Below are positions 9,205 to 18,234 of a stretch of DNA of 64,000 bases, piece by piece (the first letter of the stretch is position 1; every line of letters starts with the position of its first letter). Under the pieces are notes generated by a model. That model was given only the letters and a program-made list of their open reading frames with translations. It was not told where the DNA came from and made no database searches. This DNA comes from Sphingomonas ginsenosidimutans (lineage in GTDB: Bacteria > Pseudomonadota > Alphaproteobacteria > Sphingomonadales > Sphingomonadaceae), in the NCBI RefSeq assembly GCF_002374835.1, contig NZ_NWVD01000003.1, positions 403,261 through 467,260 on the forward strand. The letters are read 5' to 3'. Made by a program: the position numbers and the translations under genes.

Positions 9205-9558
9205 GTGGGAAATGAGCGGGTCTTCGCCACACCGGCGGGCGTCGCCCTCGGCCCGCTGGCGCAGATCGCCGACGGCGCGGCGCGCAATTTCGTCCTGCAA
9301 ATGCGCGCCGGGCGCTTCCACGGTTTCGTGGTGCGGCGCGGCGCGGAGGCGTTCGGCTATGTCGATCGCTGCCCGCACGCCGGCCTGCCGCTGGCGCAGG
9401 AACTGGATGATTACGTCGCGGCGGGGCACATCCGCTGCACCTGGCACGGCGCGCTGTTCCGCATCGACGACGGCGCGTGCGTCGCCGGCCCCTGCATCGG
9501 CCAGCGGCTGACGCCATGGCCGGTGACGGTGGCCGACGGCACGATCGTCACCGCATGA
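9205..9558 (+). CDS. Small Rieske [2Fe-2S] protein
   Basis: The 117-residue cytoplasmic protein has both halves of the Rieske cluster motif: Cys56-x-His58 (CPHAGLP) and Cys78-x2-His81 (CTWHGALF). It is likely an electron-transfer ferredoxin or a small Rieske subunit for an oxygenase. GTG at 9205 is the first usual in-frame start after the HGD stop at 9199; the ATG at 9212 is out of frame. There is no good ribosome-binding site, which suggests translational coupling to HGD. Whether it serves homogentisate metabolism or an unlinked oxygenase cannot be told. Confidence 0.8.
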   Translation: MGNERVFATPAGVALGPLAQIADGAARNFVLQMRAGRFHGFVVRRGAEAFGYVDRCPHAGLPLAQELDDYVAAGHIRCTWHGALFRIDDGACVAGPCIGQRLTPWPVTVADGTIVTA

Positions 9559-9609
9559 CGACCCGGTCGACACCACGTCGCCCCAGCAAAGGCTCGGGCC
9601 TCCGCGTGG

Positions 9610-11694
9610 TCAGCGCGCCGTCGCCTTCGCCTCCGCCCGGTACCGGTGCAGCAACGGCTCGGTATAGCCGTTGGGCTGCGCGACCCCCTCGAACACCAGC
9701 GCCCGCGCCGCGGCAAGCGCGATGCTGTCCCCGGTCAGCGGGCGGTACAGCGGATCGCCGGCATTCTGCGCATCGACCTTCGCCGCCATCCGCCGCAGCG
9801 CCGCCTCCGCCTCGTCCGCGCTGGCGACGCCGTGGAGCAGCCAGTTGGCCATGTGCTGCGACGAAATGCGCAGCGTCGCGCGGTCCTCCATCAACCCCAC
9901 GTCATGGATGTCCGGCACCTTGGAACAGCCGATTCCCTGGTCGATCCACCGCACGACATAGCCCAGGATTCCCTGCGCATTGTTGTCCAGTTCCTCCCGT
10001 ATGTCCTCGGCCGACCAGTTGCGCCCGCCGGCGACCGGCACGTCGAGCAGCGCGTCGAGCGCCGCAACCGGTTCGGCCCGCCGCGCCGCCTGCCGCGCGA
10101 ACACGTCGACGCGGTGGTAATGGGTGGCGTGCAGCGTCGCCGCGGTCGGGCTGGGCACCCAGGCGGTGGTCGCGCCGGTCATCGGATGCGCGATCTTCTG
10201 CGCCAGCATGTCCGCCATCATGTCGGGCGCCGCCCACATCCCCTTGCCGATCTGCGCCTTGCCTGACAGGCCGCAGGCGAGCCCGATCTGGACGTTGCGG
10301 TTCTCGTACGCCTTGATCCAGGCGGCGTTCTTCATCTCGCCCTTGCGGATCATCGCGCCGGCGCGCATCGACGTGTGCATCTCGTCCCCGGTGCGATCCA
10401 GGAAACCGGTGTTGATGAACACGATCCGGTCCTTCACCGCATGGATGCACGCCGCCAGATTGGCGGAGGTGCGCCGCTCCTCGTCCATCACCCCCACCTT
10501 GATGGTGTGGCGCGGCAGGCCCAGCAAATCCTCGACCCGGTCGAACAGCGTGTTCGTGAACGCCGCCTCTTCGGGGCCGTGCATCTTGGGCTTGACGATA
10601 TAGATCGACCCCGTCCGGCTGTTGGCGCGCGCGCCGTTCAGGTCGTGCAGCGCGATCAGGCTGGTGACGATCGCGTCGAGGATGCCCTCCGGCGCCTCGC
10701 CGCCATCGGCCAGCCGGATCGCCGGATTGGTCATCAGATGCCCGACGTTGCGCACGAACAACAGGCTGCGCCCCGGCAGCGTCAGCGGCGTGCCGTCGGG
10801 CGCGACATAGTCGCGATCCGCGTTCAGCCGCCGCGTCATCGTCGCCCCGCCCTTCTCGAACGTTTCGGTCAGATCGCCCTTCATCAGCCCCAGCCAGTTG
10901 GCATAGGCCGCGACCTTGTCCACCGCGTCTACCGCCGCGACCGAATCCTCCAGGTCGCAGATCGTGGTCAGCGCCGCTTCGAGGACCACGTCGGCGATCC
11001 CGGCCGGATCGTCGCGCCCGATGGGGTGCGCGTGGTCGATCACCACCTCGATATGCAGGCCGTGGTGACGCAGCAGCAGGTTGTCGCCGGCGCGCCCGAC
11101 CAGCTGCGCCGGATCGGCCAGCACGGGCGTCCCGCCGGTCCAGTCGGCCCAGCTACCCTCGGCCAGCGGCGCCGCTTCGTCCAGGAACGCCTTCGCCCAA
11201 GCGATCACCTGCTGGCCGCGCGCCGCATCATAGCCCTTGCCGGCGGGCGTGCCGGGGATCGCATCGGTGCCGTACAGCGCATCGTACAGGCTCCCCCAGC
11301 GCGCATTGGCCGCGTTGAGCAGGAAGCGCGCGTTGAGGATCGGCACCACCAGCTGCGGCCCGGCACGACGCGCGACCTCTTCGTCGACATTCTCGGGGGC
11401 GACCGCGAAGGGCGCGGGTTCGGGGACGAGATAGCCGATGTCGCGCAGGAACGCCTGATAGGCGGACTGGTCGATCGGCTGGCCCGCGCGCTCGATGTGC
11501 CAGGCGTCGATCTGCGCCTGCATCCGGTCGCGCGTTGCCAGCAGCTCGCGGTTGTGCGGGGCCAGATCGGCGAAGATCGCCGCGGTACCGCGCCAGAAGG
11601 CGTCGGCGGTGATGCCCGTGCCGGGCAGCGCGCGCTCCTCGACAAAGGCGGCCAGCGCCGCGTCCACCTGCAATCCGGCCCGGTCGATCATCAT
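9610..11694 (-). CDS. glcB: Malate synthase G
   Basis: The 694-residue monomeric form condenses glyoxylate and acetyl-CoA to malate. The sequence carries family blocks such as [79 protein letters not shown] and [16 protein letters not shown], which hold the Mg-binding Glu/Asp and the catalytic Arg and Asp. Two adjacent ATGs (11694 and 11691) follow GGAGCAGGAC, so either may be used. It is divergent from a LysR regulator, its likely controller. Isocitrate lyase is not in the window; glyoxylate could also come from glycolate or from the CoA pathways nearby. Confidence 0.96.
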   Translation of the reverse strand: MMIDRAGLQVDAALAAFVEERALPGTGITADAFWRGTAAIFADLAPHNRELLATRDRMQAQIDAWHIERAGQPIDQSAYQAFLRDIGYLVPEPAPFAVAPENVDEEVARRAGPQLVVPILNARFLLNAANARWGSLYDALYGTDAIPGTPAGKGYDAARGQQVIAWAKAFLDEAAPLAEGSWADWTGGTPVLADPAQLVGRAGDNLLLRHHGLHIEVVIDHAHPIGRDDPAGIADVVLEAALTTICDLEDSVAAVDAVDKVAAYANWLGLMKGDLTETFEKGGATMTRRLNADRDYVAPDGTPLTLPGRSLLFVRNVGHLMTNPAIRLADGGEAPEGILDAIVTSLIALHDLNGARANSRTGSIYIVKPKMHGPEEAAFTNTLFDRVEDLLGLPRHTIKVGVMDEERRTSANLAACIHAVKDRIVFINTGFLDRTGDEMHTSMRAGAMIRKGEMKNAAWIKAYENRNVQIGLACGLSGKAQIGKGMWAAPDMMADMLAQKIAHPMTGATTAWVPSPTAATLHATHYHRVDVFARQAARRAEPVAALDALLDVPVAGGRNWSAEDIREELDNNAQGILGYVVRWIDQGIGCSKVPDIHDVGLMEDRATLRISSQHMANWLLHGVASADEAEAALRRMAAKVDAQNAGDPLYRPLTGDSIALAAARALVFEGVAQPNGYTEPLLHRYRAEAKATAR

Positions 11695-11763
11695 GTCCTG
11701 CTCCTTCGCTCCCGATCTAGACCGATCGGCAGCGGTTCGGTAGAGGCGCGAAATGCCCAGCAG

Positions 11764-11782
11764 CTTTTCCTTGTAGGAAAAG
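11764..11782. promoter_or_regulatory. Palindrome overlapping the ribosome-binding site of the LysR gene
   Basis: CTTTTCC (11764-11770) and GGAAAAG (11776-11782) are a perfect inverted repeat around TTGTA, with the T-N11-A spacing typical of LysR-type sites. The right arm is also the Shine-Dalgarno sequence four bases ahead of the ATG at 11787. It may be an autoregulatory site or an mRNA hairpin hiding the ribosome-binding site. Confidence 0.5.
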
Positions 11783-11786
11783 ATCG

Positions 11787-12722
11787 ATGCTCGATCCCGA
11801 TTACGAACTGTTCGTCCATGTCGCCGCCGCGGGCAGCCTGTCGGCGGCGGCGCGGGCGCTGCGGCTGTCGCCGGCGATGGTCAGCAAGCGGCTGGCGCGG
11901 CTGGAGCAGCGGCTGGGCGTCCGGCTGCTCCACCGCACCACGCGGCGGCTGGCGATGACCGCCGCGGGGGAGCAATTCCACGCCGACCTGACCGCGATCC
12001 TTGCCGCGACCGCGGCGGCGGAGGCGCGCGTCACCGGGGCGGCGGCGGCGCCCGCGGGGCCGCTGCGGGTATCGGCGCCGACCTCGTTCGGGCGGCTGCA
12101 CGTCGCGCCGCATCTCCACCGCTTCATCGTCGACCATCCCGCGGTGGCGTTGGCGATCGACCTGTCGGACGGGTTCGTCGACCTCCTGGCCGGCGGCGTG
12201 GACGTCGCGATCCGCATCGCCCCCGATGTTCCCGCCGATGTCGTCGCGCACCGGCTGGCGGACAGCCGCCGCGTGCTGTGCGCCGCGCCGGCCTATCTGG
12301 CGGCGCACGGCGCGCCCGCGACGATCGCCGATCTGGCGACGCATCGCCTGCTCGCCGCGCAGGGGCAGTTGCCGTGGCAGTTGATGGCGCGCGGCCGCGC
12401 CCGGACGGTCGAGGGCGACAGCATCGTCGCGACCAATTCCAGCGAGTTGGTGCGCGAACTGGCGCTGACCGGCGCGGGCATCGCATTGCGATCGTTATGG
12501 GACGTGCACGACTTGCTGGCGCGCGGCACGCTGGTGCGCGTGCTGCCTGAGTGGGAGGGGTCGGCGCGCGTCGGCATCTGGGCGGTGCATCCGCGTGGGC
12601 AACCGGTGGCGCCCGCGGTCACCGCGTTCGTCGCGTTCCTGCGCACCGTGATCGACCCCGCCGCGTGGGAAAGCGGTCAGCCCGCCAGCACCACCACGCC
12701 GTCGCCAGGCGGATCGGCGTAG
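11787..12722 (+). CDS. LysR-family transcriptional regulator
   Basis: The 311-residue protein has a winged helix-turn-helix at about residues 1-60 ([34 protein letters not shown], then [15 protein letters not shown]) and a periplasmic-binding-like effector domain from about residue 90. It resembles the subgroup that regulates small adjacent divergent genes. The target is most likely malate synthase G, whose start lies only 92 bases away. Its last 46 bases overlap the 3' end of the convergent feruloyl-CoA synthase gene. Confidence 0.92.
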   Translation: MLDPDYELFVHVAAAGSLSAAARALRLSPAMVSKRLARLEQRLGVRLLHRTTRRLAMTAAGEQFHADLTAILAATAAAEARVTGAAAAPAGPLRVSAPTSFGRLHVAPHLHRFIVDHPAVALAIDLSDGFVDLLAGGVDVAIRIAPDVPADVVAHRLADSRRVLCAAPAYLAAHGAPATIADLATHRLLAAQGQLPWQLMARGRARTVEGDSIVATNSSELVRELALTGAGIALRSLWDVHDLLARGTLVRVLPEWEGSARVGIWAVHPRGQPVAPAVTAFVAFLRTVIDPAAWESGQPASTTTPSPGGSA

Positions 12723-14530
12723 AGCGCGTCCACCGTCGCCGCGCGCGCGGCCAGCGCGGCGCGCTGGTTGACATAACCCTTGTCGGTGATCTCGCCCGCG
12801 TCGACCGACGGCGGGTCGCGCAGCAGGACGAAACGGGCGACGCGCCGCGAACTGCCCCCTGCCGCGTCATTGTGCGTGCGCAGCCGCTCCGCGACCAGTC
12901 CCGCCAGCGTGTCGAACGGATCGCTGCCGGGCGTCGCCTGCGCCAGCGTCTGGAGCGCGGCGGCGGAGGGCCAAGCGAGCAGCGCGACGAACGGCCGGTC
13001 CTGCCCCGCGATCACCGCATCCTGCAGATAGGGGGAGCAGGCCGCGACCAGATCCGGGCGCAGCGTGCCGACCGACACCCAGGTGCCCGAATCCAGTTTG
13101 AAATCCTCCGTGACACGCCCGTCGAACACCAGCCCCTGCGCCGGATCGTCCGGGTCCAGGAACCGTGCCGCATCGCCCAGCCGGTAGAAACCTTCCTCGT
13201 CGAAGGCGGCGGCGGTGCGTTCGGGGTCGCGGTGATAGCCGGTGGTGACGGTCGGCCCCTTGACCCGGACCTCCAGCTTGCCGCCCGCCGGCACCAGTTT
13301 CAGCGTGATTCCCGGCAGCGGCAGGCCGATCAGCCCGACCCGTTCGGTCAGCCAGTGGACCACCGTCACCCCTTGCGTCTCGGTCGCGCCGTACATGGTG
13401 GTCAGCGGGATGCGATGCCCCGTCTCCGCAACCGCCAGCGCCTGGATCCGGTCGGCGACGTCGCTGGACAGCGTGGCGCCGCCATAGGCCATGTGCGTCA
13501 GGTTGCGGAAGAAGCTGGCGCGCAGCTTCGGGTCGCGCTCCATCGCCTCGGCCAGCATCGCGAAGGCGATCGGTGCGGAGCCGAACACCATCGGCGACAC
13601 GTCGTACAGGTTACGGATCGTCGTATCGAACAGCCCCGGCACCGGCTTACCTTCGTCGAGATAGAGCGTGCCGCCGGCGGCGATATTGTTGTTGAACGCG
13701 ATGTTGCCAGCGGAGATGTGGCTCCACGGCATCCATTCCAGCGACAGCGGAACCGGGCGGTCGTCGGGATGATCATCGCGCAACCCTTCCTGCGCGGCGA
13801 CGACATGCACCATCATGCCGTGCGTTTGCGGCACCCCCTTGGGCATTCCGGTCGAGCCGGAGGTGAACAGGAACTTGCCGATGGTCGCATGGCCGATCGC
13901 CTCGCGCGCCGTTGCCACCGCCGCGCCGGGCGTGGTCGCGGTCAGTGTCGCGAGGGGAACGGTGCCCATGGCGCCGTCGGCGGTGACGATCGTCAGATCG
14001 GGTTCCAGCGTGCGCAGCGTGTCGAACGCCCGCGCGAAGGGGGCGGCCGCCTGCGCGAACACCACCCGCGGCGTCACCGTCGCGGCGGCATGGCGCAGCT
14101 TGGCATGGTCCGTGGAGATCAGGCTGTACGCCGGGCTGACCGGGGCAGCGGGCACCCCCGCGGCATAGCAGCCCAGCGTCACCAGCGCATGTTCGACCGA
14201 ATTGGCCGACAGGATCATCACCGTATCATCGCCGCCCAGTCCGCGATCCAGCAGCCATTGCGCGATCCCCTCCACCGCGCGCAGTGCCTCGCCATAGGTG
14301 ACGCCTTCCCATCCGCCACCATCGGCGGTGCGTTGCAGGATGAACGGGCGTTCGGGATGCGCCGCCGCGCGTTCGGCCAGTAGGTGGACGATCGATCGCG
14401 CCGGCGGCGCCATGGCGTGGCGCTGCCGGATCAGGATCGCGCCGTCGTCGCGCCGCTCGACCTCGACGTCGGGTGCCTTCTGCGGCAGCGGCTTGAACGG
14501 CACGGCGTGAATCGGGTCGGCGCGCGACAT
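12677..14530 (-). CDS. fcs: Feruloyl-CoA synthase (AMP-forming)
   Basis: The 617-residue adenylate-forming enzyme activates ferulate and related hydroxycinnamates to CoA thioesters. The P-loop-like motif FTSGSTGMPKGVPQTH lies near residue 220, YGATETQG near residue 380, and the C-terminal LDSGTWVSVGTLRPDLV is characteristic of the long Fcs family. It is the last gene of a minus-strand operon, after an acyl-CoA dehydrogenase and an acyl-CoA ligase and 124 bases after the ligase stop. The usual partners, an enoyl-CoA hydratase/lyase and vanillin dehydrogenase, are absent here. The 3' end overlaps the LysR gene by 46 bases. Confidence 0.9.
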   Translation of the reverse strand: MSRADPIHAVPFKPLPQKAPDVEVERRDDGAILIRQRHAMAPPARSIVHLLAERAAAHPERPFILQRTADGGGWEGVTYGEALRAVEGIAQWLLDRGLGGDDTVMILSANSVEHALVTLGCYAAGVPAAPVSPAYSLISTDHAKLRHAAATVTPRVVFAQAAAPFARAFDTLRTLEPDLTIVTADGAMGTVPLATLTATTPGAAVATAREAIGHATIGKFLFTSGSTGMPKGVPQTHGMMVHVVAAQEGLRDDHPDDRPVPLSLEWMPWSHISAGNIAFNNNIAAGGTLYLDEGKPVPGLFDTTIRNLYDVSPMVFGSAPIAFAMLAEAMERDPKLRASFFRNLTHMAYGGATLSSDVADRIQALAVAETGHRIPLTTMYGATETQGVTVVHWLTERVGLIGLPLPGITLKLVPAGGKLEVRVKGPTVTTGYHRDPERTAAAFDEEGFYRLGDAARFLDPDDPAQGLVFDGRVTEDFKLDSGTWVSVGTLRPDLVAACSPYLQDAVIAGQDRPFVALLAWPSAAALQTLAQATPGSDPFDTLAGLVAERLRTHNDAAGGSSRRVARFVLLRDPPSVDAGEITDKGYVNQRAALAARAATVDALYADPPGDGVVVLAG

Positions 14531-14654
14531 CCGGCATTCCTCTCGCTTGACGGCCGCGCTTGCTGCGCGGTCCGGGCGGCAGCCTAAGCCGGGCGGCTTA
14601 CCCGGGCAAGCCGCTGCGACACGCCGACGCGGCCGTGTCGGCGCGTCGCGCGCA

Positions 14655-16295
14655 TCACGCCGCCAAGCCGGGCAGCCGGTAACCGGCCATCTGCTGGCGG
14701 ATCAGCTTCTTGTCGATCTTGCCGGTCGCACCCAGCGGGATGGCGTCGACCACCACCACGTCGTCGGGCATCCACCATTTGGCGATCTTCCCGTCCAGGA
14801 ACCCGAGCAATTCGTCCTTCGCGCAGGTCGCACCGGGCGCCGGCTGTACCAGCAGGATCGGGCGCTCGTCCCATTTGGGGTGCGCGACGCCGATGACCGC
14901 CGCGATCGCCACCGCCGGATGGCCGGTGGCGATGTTCTCGATTTCGATCGAACTGATCCATTCGCCGCCGGACTTGACGATGTCCTTGGCGCGGTCGGTG
15001 ATCTGCATATAGCCGGACGGGTCGATCGTGGAAACGTCGCCGGTATCGAAGAACCCTTCCTCGTCCAGCACGTTGCCGCCCTCGCCGCCGAAATAGCCGG
15101 AGGTGATCGTCGGCCCCTTGATCTTCAGGTGCCCGGCGGTCTTCCCGTCATGCGGCAGGCGATTGCCCGCGTCGTCGGTCAGCTTCAGCTCCAGCCCGCA
15201 CACCAGCCGCCCCTGCATCCCCTTGCGCCGCACCTGTTCGTCGTACGGCTGCGCCAGCACTTCCTGCGTCGGGGTGGACAGCGTGGCGAGCGGTGACGTC
15301 TCGGTCATGCCCCAGCCCTGGATCACCTCCACCCCGTAATCGTCCTGGAAGGCGCGGATCAGCGATTCGGGCGGGGCGGAGCCGCCGATGACGACGCGCT
15401 TCAACGTCGTGAACGTTTGCCCCGTGGCGCGCAGGTGCTGGAGCAGCCCCTGCCACACGGTAGGCACCGCGGCGGAGAAGGTGACGCCTTCCTCCTCGAT
15501 CTGGTCGAAGATCGACTGGCCGTCCATCCGCGCGCCCGGCAGGACCAGCTTGGCGCCTGCGGCGGGGGCGGAATAGACCACGCCCCACGCATTGGCATGA
15601 TACATCGGCACGACCAGCAGGATCGAATCGCGCTGCGTCAGCGCCAGCGCATCGGCCTGCAGCGTCATCAGCGTGTGCAGGAAGTTGGAGCGGTGCGAAT
15701 AGAGCACGCCCTTGGGATTGCCCGTCGTGCCCGAGGTATAGCACAGCCCGCAGGCCAGCCGTTCGTCGAACCCGCCCCAGACATATTCGGCGGGCTGGCC
15801 GGCCACCCAGGAATCGAAATCGGTCGCCGCGAACGGCACCTCGGGCATCTCCTGCGGACCGCACAGGAAGATGACCTGCTCGATCGAGGGCGCTTCCTTC
15901 AGCAGCGGTGCGATCAGCCCCGCGCACGCCGGGTCGGCCAGCAGGATACGGTCGCCAGCGTGGCGAGCGATATAGGCGATCTGTTCGGGAAAGAGCCGCG
16001 GGTTCAGCGTGTGCAGCACCGCGCCCATGTTCGTCGCGCCGTACCAGGCGGCCAGATGGCGCGCGCCGTTCCACCCCATGGTCGCCACACGGTCGCCGCG
16101 GACGATGCCCGCAGCGGCCAGCGCGCTCGACACCTGCTTGGCGGTGCGGTGCAGCCCGGCATAATCGGTGTGCGACACGGACCCGCCGGCATCGCGCGAT
16201 ACGATCTCGCGCGCGCCGTGCCATGTCGCCGCATGATCGAGGATCCGATCCACCGTCAGCGGCACGTCCTGCATCAACCCGAACAGATCCGACAT
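14655..16295 (-). CDS. Acyl-CoA ligase (AMP-forming, long/medium-chain type)
   Basis: The 546-residue enzyme shows the adenylate-forming signatures YTSGTTGNPKGV (near residue 190) and GWGMTETSPLA (near residue 345), plus the C-terminal lysine region SGGEWISSIEIEN and GKIDKKLIR. It should activate a fatty or aryl acid with ATP and CoA in the cytoplasm. The ATG at 16295 is preceded by AAGGAGAG and overlaps the TGA of the upstream acyl-CoA dehydrogenase (TGATG), so the two are coupled. The substrate is undefined; linkage to Fcs suggests an aromatic or phenylalkanoate side chain. Confidence 0.93.
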   Translation of the reverse strand: MSDLFGLMQDVPLTVDRILDHAATWHGAREIVSRDAGGSVSHTDYAGLHRTAKQVSSALAAAGIVRGDRVATMGWNGARHLAAWYGATNMGAVLHTLNPRLFPEQIAYIARHAGDRILLADPACAGLIAPLLKEAPSIEQVIFLCGPQEMPEVPFAATDFDSWVAGQPAEYVWGGFDERLACGLCYTSGTTGNPKGVLYSHRSNFLHTLMTLQADALALTQRDSILLVVPMYHANAWGVVYSAPAAGAKLVLPGARMDGQSIFDQIEEEGVTFSAAVPTVWQGLLQHLRATGQTFTTLKRVVIGGSAPPESLIRAFQDDYGVEVIQGWGMTETSPLATLSTPTQEVLAQPYDEQVRRKGMQGRLVCGLELKLTDDAGNRLPHDGKTAGHLKIKGPTITSGYFGGEGGNVLDEEGFFDTGDVSTIDPSGYMQITDRAKDIVKSGGEWISSIEIENIATGHPAVAIAAVIGVAHPKWDERPILLVQPAPGATCAKDELLGFLDGKIAKWWMPDDVVVVDAIPLGATGKIDKKLIRQQMAGYRLPGLAA

Positions 16296-17458
16296 CAGCT
16301 CTCCTTCGTGTGTTTCCAGTCGCGCTTCACCTTCTTGGCGAGGCTCCATTTGTGGACTTCGGTAGGGCCGTCGTAGATGCGGAACGCGCGCACCTCGCGG
16401 AACACCTGCTCCACGATCGTGTCGCCGGTCACGCCGGTGCCGCCCATCACCTGGACGCAGCGGTCGGCGATGCGCATCAGCGCCTCGGATACCGCCACCT
16501 TCGCCATGCTGCTTTCCGCCGTGCCCAGATGGCCGTCGTCCAGCACTGCGGCACACCAATCGATCATCAGTTCGGCCTGTTTCAGGTCGATCAGGTTTTC
16601 CGCCAGCATGAAGCCGACGCCCTCGTGATCGACCAGCGGCTTGCCGAAGGCGTGGCGGCGGCAGGCGTAATCGGTCGCGATCTCGTTCGCGCGGATGCAC
16701 GCGCCCAGCCAGCGCATGCAATGGGTCAGCCGCGCGGGCGCCAGGCGCACCTGTGCCAGCTGGAACCCCTCGCCCGGATTGCCGAGCATCTGGTCGGCGG
16801 GGATGCGCAAATTCTCGATCGCGACCACCGCGTGGCCGCCGGGCATCGAGCTGTCGATGGTGTCGAGCACACGCTCGATACGGATCGCCGAATCGGGCAG
16901 GTCGACCAGGAACATCGTCGCGCCTTCGTCGGCCTTGGCCATGACGATGCCGACCTGCGCCCCCTCGGCACCGGTGATGAACGCCTTGCGCCCGTTGACG
17001 ACCCAGTGGTTGCCGTCGCGCACCGCGGTGGTCTGCATCATCGACGGGTCGGACCCGGCGCCCCCGTCGGCGGCCGGCTCGGTCATGAAGAAGGCCGATC
17101 GCGCCTCGCCCCTGACCATCGGGTCCAGGAACCGTGCCTTCTGCTCGGCGCTGGCGCGCTGGCCCAGCAGGTACATGTTGCCTTCGTCCGGGGCGGCGAC
17201 GTTGACCGCCACCGGTCCCAGCGGCGACAGGCCCGCGGCGCGCAGCACGACCGCGACGTCGCGATGATGCAGGTGGGTGCCGTCGGCCAGGATATGCGGC
17301 GTCAGCACGCCGGCGTCGCGCGCCAGCCCGCGCAGTTCGACGACCAGATCATCCGACGGGCCGTGCGCACCGCAGCGCGGATCGCGCTCGTAGGGCGCCA
17401 CCGTGTCCCGTACGAAACGTTCCACGCGCGCGGCGATCGTTGTAGCTTCGGTCATCAT
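16295..17458 (-). CDS. Acyl-CoA dehydrogenase (ACAD10/11-like)
   Basis: The 387-residue flavoprotein oxidises an acyl-CoA to the enoyl-CoA. FMTEPAADGG, NHWVVNGRKAFITGA and the C-terminal QVMGGTGVTGDTIVEQVFREVRAFRIYDGPTEVHKW are typical of the ACAD10/11-like branch. Two adjacent ATGs (17458, 17455) follow GAGAGG. It leads the operon with the acyl-CoA ligase and feruloyl-CoA synthase, which suggests beta-oxidation of the side chain of an activated acid. The upstream 88 bases separate it from nnrU on the same strand. Confidence 0.92.
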   Translation of the reverse strand: MMTEATTIAARVERFVRDTVAPYERDPRCGAHGPSDDLVVELRGLARDAGVLTPHILADGTHLHHRDVAVVLRAAGLSPLGPVAVNVAAPDEGNMYLLGQRASAEQKARFLDPMVRGEARSAFFMTEPAADGGAGSDPSMMQTTAVRDGNHWVVNGRKAFITGAEGAQVGIVMAKADEGATMFLVDLPDSAIRIERVLDTIDSSMPGGHAVVAIENLRIPADQMLGNPGEGFQLAQVRLAPARLTHCMRWLGACIRANEIATDYACRRHAFGKPLVDHEGVGFMLAENLIDLKQAELMIDWCAAVLDDGHLGTAESSMAKVAVSEALMRIADRCVQVMGGTGVTGDTIVEQVFREVRAFRIYDGPTEVHKWSLAKKVKRDWKHTKES

Positions 17459-17546
17459 CCTCTCGCATCCGATAGTGTCAGATGCCGGTCGCTTTGTCCT
17501 GTTTCGTTTCGTGTCGCCAGCCCCTGCCGTAACTTTTGTTCTGTCG

Positions 17547-18221
17547 TCACGCGATCCAGCGCCAGACGCCTGCCGCCCATCCGGCCAGCGGGATATGCGC
17601 CCAAGTCGCCGCCAGCCAGACGACCACCCCGCCGCCCAGCGCGTGGCCGCCCAGCCCGCGGATCGAGCGTCGCGCGGCGAAGGGCAGGAAGCTGGTTCGC
17701 GCCATCCACTGCGGCCAGCTGTCGGGCTGATGGCGTGCCTTCTTGCGGTCCTGAAGGTGCGCGCCGACCAGCGCCAGCACGACGATGGCGCCGGCCAGGA
17801 CGATATTGGCCGGCTGCGGGTAGACCAGGATATGCGCGGCGCCCCACAGCGCGAAGGACCACATCATCGGGTGGCGCGTGATCGCGAACACGCCGCGCGG
17901 CTCGACCGGCGGGCGCTGCTGTCCGCCCGGGTCGGGCAGTGCAGGGTTGCCGACCAGCGAGCCCATGAACAGCACGCTCGCCAGCAGCATCATCGCCGTG
18001 GCGACCGCCCACAGCGTATCGCCGACCGGCCAGAGCGGCGCGGCGAGCGGTGCGGCGCGATAGGCGAAGACCAGCCAGCCGAGTGTCACCGCCGCGACCA
18101 GCGAGTAGACGCCCAGGAAACCCCGCTCCCCCAGACGCGACACGATCGGCGCGCGCAGCGGGTGCGACAGGAGAAAGTGCGTTCCGACGAACGCGGCGGC
18201 GGCAATCGGCACCTCTCCCAT
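17547..18221 (-). CDS. NnrU family membrane protein
   Basis: The 224-residue protein has about six hydrophobic helices. It carries the family's conserved block GVFAITRHPMMWSFALWGAAHI, where Arg-His-Pro is shared with isoprenylcysteine methyltransferase-like proteins. NnrU was first seen near nitric oxide reductase genes, but no denitrification gene is present here. A short gap (13 bases) links it to the preceding peptide transporter on the same strand, so they may be cotranscribed. Confidence 0.88.
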   Translation of the reverse strand: MGEVPIAAAAFVGTHFLLSHPLRAPIVSRLGERGFLGVYSLVAAVTLGWLVFAYRAAPLAAPLWPVGDTLWAVATAMMLLASVLFMGSLVGNPALPDPGGQQRPPVEPRGVFAITRHPMMWSFALWGAAHILVYPQPANIVLAGAIVVLALVGAHLQDRKKARHQPDSWPQWMARTSFLPFAARRSIRGLGGHALGGGVVVWLAATWAHIPLAGWAAGVWRWIA

Positions 18222-18234
18222 GGCGTTTCCTTCG

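Noticed and set aside
15908..17881. A plus-strand open frame of 657 codons opposite the acyl-CoA ligase and dehydrogenase genes
   Set aside because: Composition is Arg/Pro/His-rich with no family pattern, and it lies antisense to three clear genes.
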